Of a DNA stretch of 64,000 nt, positions 8,154 to 16,147 are shown in pieces. The notes under the pieces were generated by a model. That model was not told where the DNA came from. It did not search any database and worked only from the letters and a program-made list of their open reading frames with translations. Each line of letters opens with the position of its first letter. The stretch's first letter is position 1. A program made the position numbers and the translations under genes. This DNA is from Bordetella genomosp. 10 (lineage in GTDB: Bacteria; Pseudomonadota; Gammaproteobacteria; Burkholderiales; Burkholderiaceae_B): positions 992,001-1,056,000 of the forward strand of contig NZ_NEVM01000001.1 of NCBI RefSeq assembly GCF_002261225.1, in the 5' to 3' direction.

Positions 8154-9227
8154 ATGCAGAAAAACCCCCTCAGGCAGCCCCATGGCAGCCCCGACCTGCC
8201 TGCCGTGACGATAAGCAGCTACAGCCTGGAGTTGCGCGAGGGCAAGGGCTTCGTCGGCGACCGCGCCAGCCGCACCGCTTTCCGCGCCGGCCTGGACCGC
8301 TGGCGCAAGCTTTACCGCCGCCTCCTTGGCGAGGACGTGTTCGGCGTGATGCCCACCGAGGACATCGGCAAGCGGGCCGTCGACGAATTGCTGCGCGAGG
8401 AAGGGGACGCGGCGGCGGTCATCCTGTCCGCCATGGAGGATCACGCGGCCCAGCTCGCCCGCGTCGTGCGCCGCTTCGCGCGCCATCCGTCGTGGCAGGG
8501 CGTGCAGCGGGTGGCCGTCGGCGGCGGCTTCAAGCAGAGCCTGGCGGGCCGCCGCACCATCCGCCGCGCGGACCAGTTGCTGCGCGAGGCCAAGGTGGAG
8601 ATCCGCCTGCGCGCCATGCACCATCATTCCGACGAGGGCGGCCTGATCGGCTGGGTGCACGTGGCGCCGCCCGCGCTGTGGCGGCACTACGATGCCATGC
8701 TGGCGGTGGACATCGGCGGCACCAACGTGCGTTGCGGCATCGTCCGCGTGCCGGGGAAGGAGGGGGACGGCAAGCGGCGCGATCCCGACGCCGCCCGCGT
8801 CGGCAATCTGCGCAAGTGGGGGCACGCCGCGGACAAGGAAACGACCCACCGGGAACACCTGGTGCAAGGCATCGCCGACATGCTGACCCGGCTGATCGAC
8901 AAGGCGGACAAGAAAGGCCTGAAGCTGGCGCCGCTGGTGGGCGTGGCCTGTCCCGGCCACATCCACGGCGACGGCGTCATCACCAGCGGCGCGCAGAACC
9001 TGCCGGGCGATTGGGAGCACGAGAATTTCCACCTGCCGCACAAATTGATGGAGGTCCTGCCGTCCATCAACGGGATTCCCCCTACCGTGTGCCTGCATAA
9101 TGACGCCGTGGTGCAGGGGCTTTCCGAATTGCCCTGGATGCGCGACGTCTCGCGCTGGGCGGTGCTCACGATGGGCACCGGCCTGGGCAACGCCAGCTAC
9201 GTGAACGACGAGGCCCAGGAGGACTGA
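8154..9227 (+). CDS. ROK-family sugar-kinase-like protein with permuted lobes
   Basis: Protein of 357 residues with an ATG at 8154. The ROK/hexokinase N-lobe phosphate motif AVDIGGTNVRCGIV appears only at about residues 183-196. It is followed by ACPGHIHGDG, an NLPGDW block, HNDA near 316 and the GTGLGN phosphate motif near 340, after which the protein soon ends. The C-lobe-type segment (VAVGGGFKQS near residue 120 and a DEGGLIGWVHVAP element) instead precedes the N-lobe, as in a circular permutation. The CxCGxxGC zinc motif of many ROK proteins is absent. Likely a glucokinase-like enzyme or sugar-binding regulator; activity uncertain. Confidence 0.75.
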   Translation: MQKNPLRQPHGSPDLPAVTISSYSLELREGKGFVGDRASRTAFRAGLDRWRKLYRRLLGEDVFGVMPTEDIGKRAVDELLREEGDAAAVILSAMEDHAAQLARVVRRFARHPSWQGVQRVAVGGGFKQSLAGRRTIRRADQLLREAKVEIRLRAMHHHSDEGGLIGWVHVAPPALWRHYDAMLAVDIGGTNVRCGIVRVPGKEGDGKRRDPDAARVGNLRKWGHAADKETTHREHLVQGIADMLTRLIDKADKKGLKLAPLVGVACPGHIHGDGVITSGAQNLPGDWEHENFHLPHKLMEVLPSINGIPPTVCLHNDAVVQGLSELPWMRDVSRWAVLTMGTGLGNASYVNDEAQED

Positions 9228-9247
9228 AGGGGCCCGCGCCGCCTCCT

Positions 9248-9568
9248 TTACAGCGCGGCCAGCGCTTCGCGGATGGCCGCCTCGCTTTGCGGGCGCACCA
9301 GGCGGGCGACTTCCTTGCCTTCCCGCAGGAAAACCAGCGTGGGCCACAGCTTGACGGTGAACGAGCGGCCCAGGCGCCGGCCCTTGCCGTCCTCGACCTT
9401 GATATGGTCCACCCCGGGATAGGCCGCCAGCGCATGGCCGATGAGGGGCTGCGCGGCCTGGCAGTGCGGGCACCAGGACGCGCCGAACTCCAGCAGGGTG
9501 GGCGCGCGCAAGGCGTCGATCTCTTCCCGGGTGGGTTCGGCGGGGAGCGCGGGGGCGGCTTCGGACAT
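9248..9568 (-). CDS. Thioredoxin-family protein
   Basis: Small cytoplasmic thioredoxin-fold protein of 106 residues; ATG at 9568 has a good AAGGAGA upstream. The redox motif WCPHC lies at about residues 32-36 within LLEFGASWCPHCQAAQPL, and the cis-Pro region is VKLWPTLVFLREG. CPHC instead of CGPC suggests redox properties closer to DsbA-like or atypical thioredoxins. No signal peptide is seen, so a cytoplasmic role in thiol exchange is most likely. The gene converges on the ROK gene across 20 bp. Confidence 0.87.
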   Translation of the reverse strand: MSEAAPALPAEPTREEIDALRAPTLLEFGASWCPHCQAAQPLIGHALAAYPGVDHIKVEDGKGRRLGRSFTVKLWPTLVFLREGKEVARLVRPQSEAAIREALAAL

Positions 9569-9851
9569 GAGCGGATGTCTCCTTCTGATAGACCGGCGGT
9601 CTGTTTCGCTGATTATTCGGCTCGTCATGCACATCATCGCATGTTGCATTGCATGCGCCACATGTTCCATCCCGGCCCCGGCGCCCCGGGGTTTAAGCTC
9701 GCTGTAGGCGAATTTTCAGCCGGTCGAAAACATCATGGCGATAAAGTTAAGCTCCGTGAAATGCTCGTGACATCACGCAACCCGCCTCATGCTTACGGCT
9801 TCTCTGCGCTCCGAACCCCATGCCGGCCCGCGGCGCAAGGAGCGCTTATTC

Positions 9852-10634
9852 GTGGAAAATCCCTCCGGCACCGTCCATCAAGCCGCCAACGGCTACTCCA
9901 CCGCCGCCGAAGCCTATGTGCGCGGACGGCCCGAATACCCGCAGGCGTTGACCGACTGGCTGCGCGATGAAATCGGCCTGGGCCGCGGCGCGCGGGTGGT
10001 GGACCTGGGCGCGGGCACCGGCAAGATGACGCCGCGCCTGCTGGCGACCGGCGCCGACGTGGTGGCCATCGAGCCCGTCACGCAAATGCTGGACAAGCTG
10101 TCCACCACCTATCCCCGCGTCGAGGCGCTGACCGGCGCGGCGCAGGCCATTCCGCTGGCCGACGGCGAGGTCGACGCGGTGGTGTGCGCCCAATCCTTCC
10201 ACTGGTTCGCCGGACCCGCGGCGCTGTCGGAAATCCATCGCGTGCTCAAGCCGGGCGGCCGCCTGGCCATGATCTGGAACCTGTCCGATACGCGCCTGCC
10301 CTGGGTCGCGCAACTGTCCGCCCTGATCAACCGGTACGAGGGCGACGCGCCGCGTTTCCACACCGGCGCGTGGCGCAACGCGTTCCCGCACGCCGGCTTC
10401 GGTCCGCTGGTGGAGCGCCGCTACGAGCACCTGCACATCGGCAAGCCGGAAGACGTCATCTTCCATCGCGTCCACTCCATCAGCTTCGTCGCCACCTTGC
10501 CGCCGGCGCGCCGCGCCGCCCTGGACCGCGAACTGCGCCGCCTGGTCGACAACGAGCCCACCCTGTGCGGCCGCGAGGAAATCGCCGTGCCGTATATCAC
10601 CTCGGCGGTCCACACGCGCAAGCTGGCGGTTTGA
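9852..10634 (+). CDS. Class I SAM-dependent methyltransferase
   Basis: Methyltransferase of 260 residues. I chose the GTG at 9852 because AAGGAG at 9837-9842 lies 9 bp upstream; an in-frame ATG at 9789 lacks such a site. The SAM-binding glycine motif VVDLGAGTGKM is at about residues 49-59, AIEPV follows as motif II, and HRVLKPGGRLAMIW as the post-motif. This is the UbiE/COQ5-like methyltransferase-11 pattern. Substrate unknown. It converges with the hydroxyacid dehydrogenase at 10676 and has no operon partner. Confidence 0.85.
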   Translation: MENPSGTVHQAANGYSTAAEAYVRGRPEYPQALTDWLRDEIGLGRGARVVDLGAGTGKMTPRLLATGADVVAIEPVTQMLDKLSTTYPRVEALTGAAQAIPLADGEVDAVVCAQSFHWFAGPAALSEIHRVLKPGGRLAMIWNLSDTRLPWVAQLSALINRYEGDAPRFHTGAWRNAFPHAGFGPLVERRYEHLHIGKPEDVIFHRVHSISFVATLPPARRAALDRELRRLVDNEPTLCGREEIAVPYITSAVHTRKLAV

Positions 10635-10639
10635 ACCGC

Positions 10640-10665
10640 GGCTTGGGCGCCTGCCAGGCCAAGCC
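10640..10665. terminator. Weak hairpin between convergent genes
   Basis: GGCTTGG (10640-10646) pairs with CCAAGCC (10659-10665) in the 41-bp gap between two convergent genes. It has no T-run, so assignment as a terminator is tentative. Confidence 0.3.
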
Positions 10666-10675
10666 AGGCCCGCCT

Positions 10676-11602
10676 TCAATATCCGCGTTGCGGATCGACC
10701 CGGTTTTCCAGGGCCTCGCCGGCATGCAGCCGGCGGACGTTTTCGGAAATCTGGTCGAGGATGCTCTGGATGCTGTTGGCCGAGGCGATGTGCGGGGTGA
10801 CGTAGATGTTCGGCTCGTCCCACAAGGGGCTGGCGGGATCCAGCGGTTCGGCCTCGAACACGTCCAGCACCGCGCCGCGCAAGTGGCCCTCGCGCACCAG
10901 TCCCAGCACGTCCTCCGAGACCAGATGCCCCCCGCGCCCGCAGTGCACCAGGGCCGCGCCGCGCGGCAGCTTCCCCAGCAGCTTGCGGTCGAGGATGCCC
11001 TGGGTTTCCCCGGTCAACGGCAACAGGCAGACGAGGATGTCGCTGCCGGCCAGGAAGGCGTCCAGCTCGTCCGCGCCGGCGTAGCTGCGCACGTTGGCGA
11101 TCTGCTTCGGCTGGCGCGACCAGCCCCGCACCCGGTAGCCGTGATGGAAGAGGGTGCGCGCCACGTGCGTGCCCAGCGTCCCCAGTCCCAATATGCCGAC
11201 GGTGCGGCTGGACGCCGGCTCCTGGTCGACGCGATGCCAGTGGTGGCGGCGCTGGTTCATCAGCACCTGGTCCAGATTGCGGTGGAACAGCAACACGCTC
11301 CACAGGACGAACTCGCTCATGCCCGCCGACAGGTCCGGCGCCGCGACCCGGCAGATCGGCAGCGGCGGCAGCATCGGGTCTTCGAGTATGTTGTCGACGC
11401 CGGCGGCGATGGCGTGGATCAGCCGCAGGCGCGGGAAGCGCGCCAGCGCGCCGTGTTCGGGCCGCCAACAGGCGGCCACCTCGGCGTCCAGCGCGCCCGG
11501 GTCGTCTTCGGTATAGACCTGCAGGTCCGGGTATTGGGCGCGGGCCAGCGCGACGAGCTTGGGAATGTCGCTGTTGTCGCCGAAGAAAACGATCTTGGTC
11601 AT
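10676..11602 (-). CDS. D-2-hydroxyacid dehydrogenase, GhrA-like glyoxylate/hydroxypyruvate reductase
   Basis: NAD(P)H-dependent reductase of 308 residues with the GhrA pattern. The Rossmann motif GLGTLG is at residues 139-144. The catalytic triad is visible as Arg223 (CGRGGHL), Glu252 (VFEAEPL) and His271 (TPHIASAN). It likely reduces glyoxylate or hydroxypyruvate to glycolate or glycerate. The ATG at 11602 gives the family length. It is a single gene between the methyltransferase and the Aer-like receptor. Exact substrate preference is inferred from family only. Confidence 0.87.
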   Translation of the reverse strand: MTKIVFFGDNSDIPKLVALARAQYPDLQVYTEDDPGALDAEVAACWRPEHGALARFPRLRLIHAIAAGVDNILEDPMLPPLPICRVAAPDLSAGMSEFVLWSVLLFHRNLDQVLMNQRRHHWHRVDQEPASSRTVGILGLGTLGTHVARTLFHHGYRVRGWSRQPKQIANVRSYAGADELDAFLAGSDILVCLLPLTGETQGILDRKLLGKLPRGAALVHCGRGGHLVSEDVLGLVREGHLRGAVLDVFEAEPLDPASPLWDEPNIYVTPHIASANSIQSILDQISENVRRLHAGEALENRVDPQRGY

Positions 11603-11753
11603 GACGCGGTGCGGAAATGAGGACCGCGCCATTGTGGGCCGGCCGCGCCGGCGGCGTCCAGGCAGGGATAACTCGGCTTGCGGTTTCCTGTTGCGGTGCA
11701 CCGTGGCGGCGCCGGCCCGGACGCCCCGGGCCGTATCCGTCAGCCCCGGTGCC

Positions 11754-13382
11754 TCAGGCCGGCAATTGCGCCATCGGCAGAGGCCGCGCCGGCTGCTCGA
11801 TGGCCGGTCCGGCGTGCGCCGCCGACTGCCCCACCGTGAACAGCCGCATGGCGTCGGCCAGCACGTCGGCGCGTTCGACCAGCCGCTGCGCGGTGGCCGC
11901 GGCCTGCTCGACCAGTGCGGCGTTCTGCTGGGTGGCGCTGTCCAGGTGGGCCACGGCGTCGTTGACCTGGCGGATGCCCCGGGCCTGGTTGCCGCTGGCG
12001 TCGGCGACTTCGTGGATCACGTCGGCCACCCGGTGCACGGCCTGGTCGATGGCGCGCATCTGGCTGGTGGTGCGTCCGACCAGTTCCGTTCCGGCGGCGA
12101 TCTGCTGCACGCTGCTGTCGACCACCGTCTTGATCTCGCGCGCGGACGCCGCGCAACGCTGCGCCAGGTTGCGGACCTCGGCCGCCACCACCGCGAAGGA
12201 CTTGCCGACCTCGCCGGCGCGCGCCGCCTCGACGGCCGCGTTCAAGGCCAGGATATTGGTCTGGAAGGCGATGCCGTCGATCACGCCGGTAATGTCCGCG
12301 ATGCGTTGCGCGGCGGTCGTGATGCCGGCCATGGTCTGTTCCACCTGAGCGGCGATGCGGCCGCCGTCGTCGGCCGCGGACTGGGCCTCGTCGACCAGGC
12401 TGAGGACGCGCTGGGTGGCGTCGGCATTGCCCTGCACCGATTCCGTCAGGGCGTCCATGGCCGCCGCGGTCTGCTCCAGCGAGGTGGCCTGTTCCTCGGT
12501 GCGCTGGGAGAGATCGATATTGCCCGCGGAGATTTCATGCGCGGCCTCCATGACGCCGCCGATCTGGTCGCGCACGTCGAGCACGATGGCCGAGAGATTG
12601 GCCTGCAACTGATTCAGCGCGCGTTGCACGGCGCCCAGGTCGTCGTGGCGTTCCACCTCTATCGTCGTGGTCAGGTCGCCGGCCGCCATCTGGGCGGCGA
12701 ACACCGACATCGCGTCCACCGGCGAGGACAACTGGCGCACCAGCAGCGACGCGCTCAACAGGCCGCCCACCACGCCCGCGCCCCAGGCCAGCCAGAAAGG
12801 CTGGGGCGGCAGGCCGCCGTAGGCCGCCCAGGCGCCGGCCAGCGCGAACAGCAGCGTGGCGGCATAGCCCAGGCCGACGCGGCGCCCCACCGGCTGGCGC
12901 CGCAGGGCGCCCAGCCAGCCGGCCAGCCCCGTGCGCGTCAGCGCGCCCTCGCGCAGGCGATGGCCGCGCAGGGTGTCCTCGCGCATGGCCGCGTACAAGG
13001 CCTCCGCCTCCTCGACTTCCTCGCGCGACGGGCGCATGCGCACGCTCAGGTAGCCCACTTCGACGCCGTGCTCGACCACGGGGGTGACGTTGGCGCGCAC
13101 CCAGTAGTGGTCGCCGTCCTTGCGGCGGTTCTTCACCAGGGCGGTCCAGGGGCGTCCGGACTGGATGGTGGCCCACATATCGGCGAAGGCGGCGCGCGGC
13201 ATATCCGGATGGCGGATGATGTTGTGCGGCTGGCCGATCAATTCCTCCTTGCTGTAGCCGGAAACGGCCACGAAGGCGGGATTGCAGTAGCGGATGTTGC
13301 CGGACAGGTCGGTCGCGGAGACCAGGTGCTGCTTGTCGGAAAACAGGAACTCCCGCTGCGTAACGGGCAGGTTATTGCGCAT
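11754..13382 (-). CDS. aer: Aer-like methyl-accepting chemotaxis/energy-taxis receptor
   Basis: Receptor of 542 residues. An N-terminal Aer-type PAS domain (about residues 10-110) has GYSKEELIGQPHNIIRHPDM and VKNRRKDGDHYWVRANV, which closely follows E. coli Aer, where PAS binds FAD. Two hydrophobic helices around residues 150-195 with almost no periplasmic loop are followed by HAMP and a signalling domain with the conserved tip NAAVEAARAGEVGKSFAVVA. It probably senses cellular redox or energy state and signals through CheA/CheW. It stands alone with no che genes nearby. ATG at 13382 has only a weak ribosome-binding site. Confidence 0.9.
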   Translation of the reverse strand: MRNNLPVTQREFLFSDKQHLVSATDLSGNIRYCNPAFVAVSGYSKEELIGQPHNIIRHPDMPRAAFADMWATIQSGRPWTALVKNRRKDGDHYWVRANVTPVVEHGVEVGYLSVRMRPSREEVEEAEALYAAMREDTLRGHRLREGALTRTGLAGWLGALRRQPVGRRVGLGYAATLLFALAGAWAAYGGLPPQPFWLAWGAGVVGGLLSASLLVRQLSSPVDAMSVFAAQMAAGDLTTTIEVERHDDLGAVQRALNQLQANLSAIVLDVRDQIGGVMEAAHEISAGNIDLSQRTEEQATSLEQTAAAMDALTESVQGNADATQRVLSLVDEAQSAADDGGRIAAQVEQTMAGITTAAQRIADITGVIDGIAFQTNILALNAAVEAARAGEVGKSFAVVAAEVRNLAQRCAASAREIKTVVDSSVQQIAAGTELVGRTTSQMRAIDQAVHRVADVIHEVADASGNQARGIRQVNDAVAHLDSATQQNAALVEQAAATAQRLVERADVLADAMRLFTVGQSAAHAGPAIEQPARPLPMAQLPA

Positions 13383-13538
13383 GACGGCGTCTCTAGACGG
13401 CAGGCGGCGCCGCGCCCGCGCGCTCGTCCGCCCATTGTTATCGGTCCTCCGACTGTATGACGGCGCCGCCTTTTGAAAAACGCCGTGAAGGGCGGAGATT
13501 TGCCGTTTGTTCCGCTTTTTCCGCTTTCTTTTCCAAAG

Positions 13539-13574
13539 GCGCGGGCCGCCCGTCGCGCCGTCGCCGGCCCGCGC
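13539..13574. terminator. GC-rich hairpin downstream of Bug receptor gene
   Basis: Perfect 10-bp arms GCGCGGGCCG (13539-13548) and CGGCCCGCGC (13565-13574) with a 16-nt loop lie 43 bp beyond the minus-strand stop at 13617. No T-run follows on either strand, so this may be a factor-dependent terminator or RNA-stabilising structure. Confidence 0.35.
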
Positions 13575-13616
13575 GTTGCCGCGGCGGCCGCAGCCTTCCG
13601 GACCGGGCCGGAAACG

Positions 13617-14612
13617 CTATTCCAGCGTGATGTGCGCGTCCTCGATGACCTTGCCCCAGCGGCTGATTTCCGAATTCACCAACTGCGCCAGCTCCTGCGG
13701 CGTGGAGGGCGCGGAGACGGCGCCCTGCGTGGCGATGGTCTCCTTGGTTTTCGGATCCTGGAGCAGGGCCACGACGTCATGGTTGATCTTGGCGACGATG
13801 GGCGCCGGCGTGCCCGCGCGGGTAAACAGCCCCCACCAGGACGTGACGTCGTAGCCCTTGACGCCGCTTTCGATCATGGTGGGCACGTCCGGCAATTCGG
13901 GCGAGCGTTTGGGCGACGTGACGGCGAGCGCGCGCAGCTTGCCGGACTTGATCAGCGCGATGGCCGCCGGCAGGTTGTCGATCGCCATCGGCACCATGCC
14001 GGACATGACGTCGGTCAGGGCGGCGTTGCTGCCCTTGTACGCGACATGGGTGATCGGCGTATTCGTCATGCGCTTGAACAACTCCGACGACAGATGCGGC
14101 GAGGTGCCCGAACCGGGGCTGGCATAGAAAGCCTTGTCCGGATGCGCCTTGAAGTAGGCGAGCAATTCGCTGACCGATTTCGCGGGCACGGCGGGGTTGA
14201 CCACCAGGACGTTGGGAACCGTGGCGATACGGGATATGGGCGTGAAGTCCTTCACCGGGTCGTAGCCCAGCTTGTCCTTGTAGAGCCCGGGATTGATGCC
14301 GTGCGTATTGATCGAGCTCATGTAGAGCGTGTAGCCGTCCGGCGCCGCGCGCGACGCCAATTGCGCCCCGATGTTGCCGCCCGCGCCGGGGCGGTTCTCG
14401 ACCACCACCGGCTGGTTCCACATCTTGCCCAGGCCGTTGGCGACGAGCCGCGTGAAGAAATCGGAACTGCCGCCCGGCGGGAAGGACACGATCAAGGTGA
14501 CGGGCTTGGCCGGATAGTTGGCCGCATCCTGCGCCAGGGCGCCGGATGTCGCGGCGCCCATGGCGACGCCCAGCAGGCAGGCCGCGAGGCGGGTGTGTAC
14601 GCGATGCTGCAT
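13617..14612 (-). CDS. Bug-family (TctC) periplasmic solute receptor
   Basis: Orphan receptor of 331 residues. ATG at 14612 follows AAGGGGA. The signal peptide ends at about residue 28 (SGALA). The mature start YPAKPVTLIVSFPPGGSSDF is diagnostic, with GAGGNIGAQLA, DGYTLYMSS and VAYKGSNAALTDV further on. It is divergent from an Lrp/AsnC regulator 312 bp away, which probably controls it. Given the amino-acid-sensing habit of Lrp proteins and a cysteine-dioxygenase-like gene next door, an amino acid or sulfur-compound ligand is possible but unproven. Confidence 0.93.
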   Translation of the reverse strand: MQHRVHTRLAACLLGVAMGAATSGALAQDAANYPAKPVTLIVSFPPGGSSDFFTRLVANGLGKMWNQPVVVENRPGAGGNIGAQLASRAAPDGYTLYMSSINTHGINPGLYKDKLGYDPVKDFTPISRIATVPNVLVVNPAVPAKSVSELLAYFKAHPDKAFYASPGSGTSPHLSSELFKRMTNTPITHVAYKGSNAALTDVMSGMVPMAIDNLPAAIALIKSGKLRALAVTSPKRSPELPDVPTMIESGVKGYDVTSWWGLFTRAGTPAPIVAKINHDVVALLQDPKTKETIATQGAVSAPSTPQELAQLVNSEISRWGKVIEDAHITLE

Positions 14613-14924
14613 GAATGTTTCCCCTTGGAGTTGGTAGTGGGTCGTGGTAATCGGTCGCGGTCGCGCCCGGCCGGCGATGCGAATACAAGACGAATTATGC
14701 GTCGCCACGATGGAAATATAGTCGCGCCGGCAGGCGGGAGCGCAAATCGATAACGAAAATTTTTTCTATTCATTGGCGATTTTAGGGGTTTCCACTTGGC
14801 GTCAAATCCAAAAATTGGTGAAGCAATCCTATTTATCGCGTCTTTTTTGTTGTCAGCTTCAACGCGTCCATGGACAATTCCACATATTGAGCGCGCCAAT
14901 GACTGCAACCAGCGAAGGAAGACC
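14613..14924. other. Divergent control region of Bug receptor and Lrp regulator
   Basis: 312 bp, notably AT-rich from about 14750 to 14890 (for example AAAATTTTTTCTATTC near 14757). Such a tract between divergent genes fits Lrp-type binding, which favours AT-rich bendable DNA, but I could not delimit individual sites or a promoter with confidence. No RNA gene seen. Confidence 0.5.
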
Positions 14925-15386
14925 ATGGACGCCATAGACCGGAAGATCATTTCGATCCTGCAGGAGAACGCGGAAACGCCCATCCAGGCCATTGCGGACA
15001 TCGTCAACCTCTCGACCACGCCGTGCTGGCGCCGCGTGCAGAAGCTCAAGGAATTGGGGGTTATCAAGAAGCAGGTGGTCTTGTGCGACCCGGCCATGCT
15101 CAATGTCGGCGTCACCGTATTCATCTCGGTGCGAACCAACCAGCACTCGCAGTCCTGGCTCAATAAATTCGCCAATCACGTCAAGGACATCCCCGAGGTC
15201 ATCGAGTTCTACCGCATGAGCGGCGATGTCGACTATCTGATTCGCGTGGTCGTTCCGGACATAGCCACCTACGATACCGTGTACAAGAAACTGATCCGCA
15301 TCGCGGACCTCCACGACGTCAGTTCTTCGTTCGCGATGGAGCAGATCAAGTACACGACGGCGCTGCCCGTCGACTACAGCGGCTGA
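14925..15386 (+). CDS. Lrp/AsnC-family transcriptional regulator
   Basis: Regulator of 153 residues, normal for the family. An N-terminal HTH (MDAIDRKIISILQENAETPI, then IADIVNLSTTPCWRRVQKLK) is followed by the RAM/AsnC effector domain with HVKDIPEVIEFYRMSGDVDY at about residues 85-105. ATG at 14925 has AAGGAAG just upstream. It is divergent from the Bug receptor and convergent with the cysteine-dioxygenase-like gene. Probably responds to an amino acid and controls the receptor; the ligand is not readable from sequence. Confidence 0.92.
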   Translation: MDAIDRKIISILQENAETPIQAIADIVNLSTTPCWRRVQKLKELGVIKKQVVLCDPAMLNVGVTVFISVRTNQHSQSWLNKFANHVKDIPEVIEFYRMSGDVDYLIRVVVPDIATYDTVYKKLIRIADLHDVSSSFAMEQIKYTTALPVDYSG

Positions 15387-15389
15387 ACG

Positions 15390-15411
15390 GCGCGGGCAGC
15401 ATTGCCCGCGC
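15390..15411. terminator. Hairpin between convergent lrp-like and dioxygenase genes
   Basis: A perfect 9-bp stem, GCGCGGGCA (15390-15398) with TGCCCGCGC (15403-15411), and a 4-nt GCAT loop fill the 31-bp gap between two convergent stops. It lacks a T-run but its placement suits a bidirectional terminator. Confidence 0.55.
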
Positions 15412-15417
15412 GGCGCC

Positions 15418-15972
15418 TCATGCCGGCGCCAGTTCGGCGATGCGATTGACGTGCGTGGAGACCCGCGGGCCGTCCACGCCGTATACGTGGATGGATATCG
15501 CGGTGCCGGCGCCGTCGTTGCGCAGCCGGTGGATTTCCTCCATGCCCGCATGGCTGGCGGCGGCGTCGCCTTGCGGCCGGTGGACGATGCCGCGGCGCGT
15601 CGCGCATCGGGTGGCCGGGTCCCAGGCGAAATGCTCCTCCTGCATGTCTCCTTCGAGGATGAAGTAGGAACACCAGGTGTAGTGCCCGTGTATGGGCGTG
15701 ATCTGCCCCGGCCGCCATACCAGCGCCACGATGGTGAACAGCCCTTGCGGGTGCGCATACAGGATGTGGCGGGTGTAGCGGTCCGCATGGCCCTGGCGCT
15801 GTTGCGCGCTCAGCAGGCCCGCCGCGGGCAGGCGGTCGCGCAATGCATCGCATACGGCTTGTGGAAGCTGCTCCGGCGGCGCCGTCTCGATGGCGCGTCC
15901 GATCGCGGCCACCAGGCCGCCTAGCGCGGAACGGCCGGTCTGCGAAGCCGGCGCAAGGGTGCTGGTCAACAT
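15418..15972 (-). CDS. Cysteine-dioxygenase-type cupin
   Basis: Cupin of 184 residues resembling bacterial cysteine dioxygenase type I (PF05995-like). Metal ligands are visible as His95 and His97 in TPIHGHYTW and His162 in ISIHVYGVDGPR. The metal-binding pattern and length fit thiol dioxygenases that convert a thiol such as cysteine or 3-mercaptopropionate to a sulfinate with O2. The Cys-Tyr crosslink seen in mammalian enzymes cannot be judged. It neighbours an Lrp regulator and a Bug receptor, which hints at amino-acid or organosulfur metabolism. Confidence 0.85.
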   Translation of the reverse strand: MLTSTLAPASQTGRSALGGLVAAIGRAIETAPPEQLPQAVCDALRDRLPAAGLLSAQQRQGHADRYTRHILYAHPQGLFTIVALVWRPGQITPIHGHYTWCSYFILEGDMQEEHFAWDPATRCATRRGIVHRPQGDAAASHAGMEEIHRLRNDGAGTAISIHVYGVDGPRVSTHVNRIAELAPA

Positions 15973-16147
15973 GAACGGGAATCTCTTGGTGTGGATACGT
16001 TCATGCTACGCGCGCCGTCGTGGAAAAAAGGCGTCTTATTTGCCGGGATATGGAGCTTCCTGAGCAAGGATTTCTATATTTCAGGAAACCGGCGGAATCC
16101 ATGGATCCCGGCGCGCTGGATCCGTTCAAAAGGCGTTCAAAATGGGT

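Noticed and set aside
7326..9632. Minus-strand ORF of about 768 codons opposite the ABM and ROK genes
   Set aside because: Low-complexity Ala/Gly/His-rich translation; the plus-strand genes have intact motifs and ribosome-binding sites.
13539..13574. Firm intrinsic terminator
   Set aside because: Stem is strong but no T-run follows, so it was kept only as a low-confidence hairpin.
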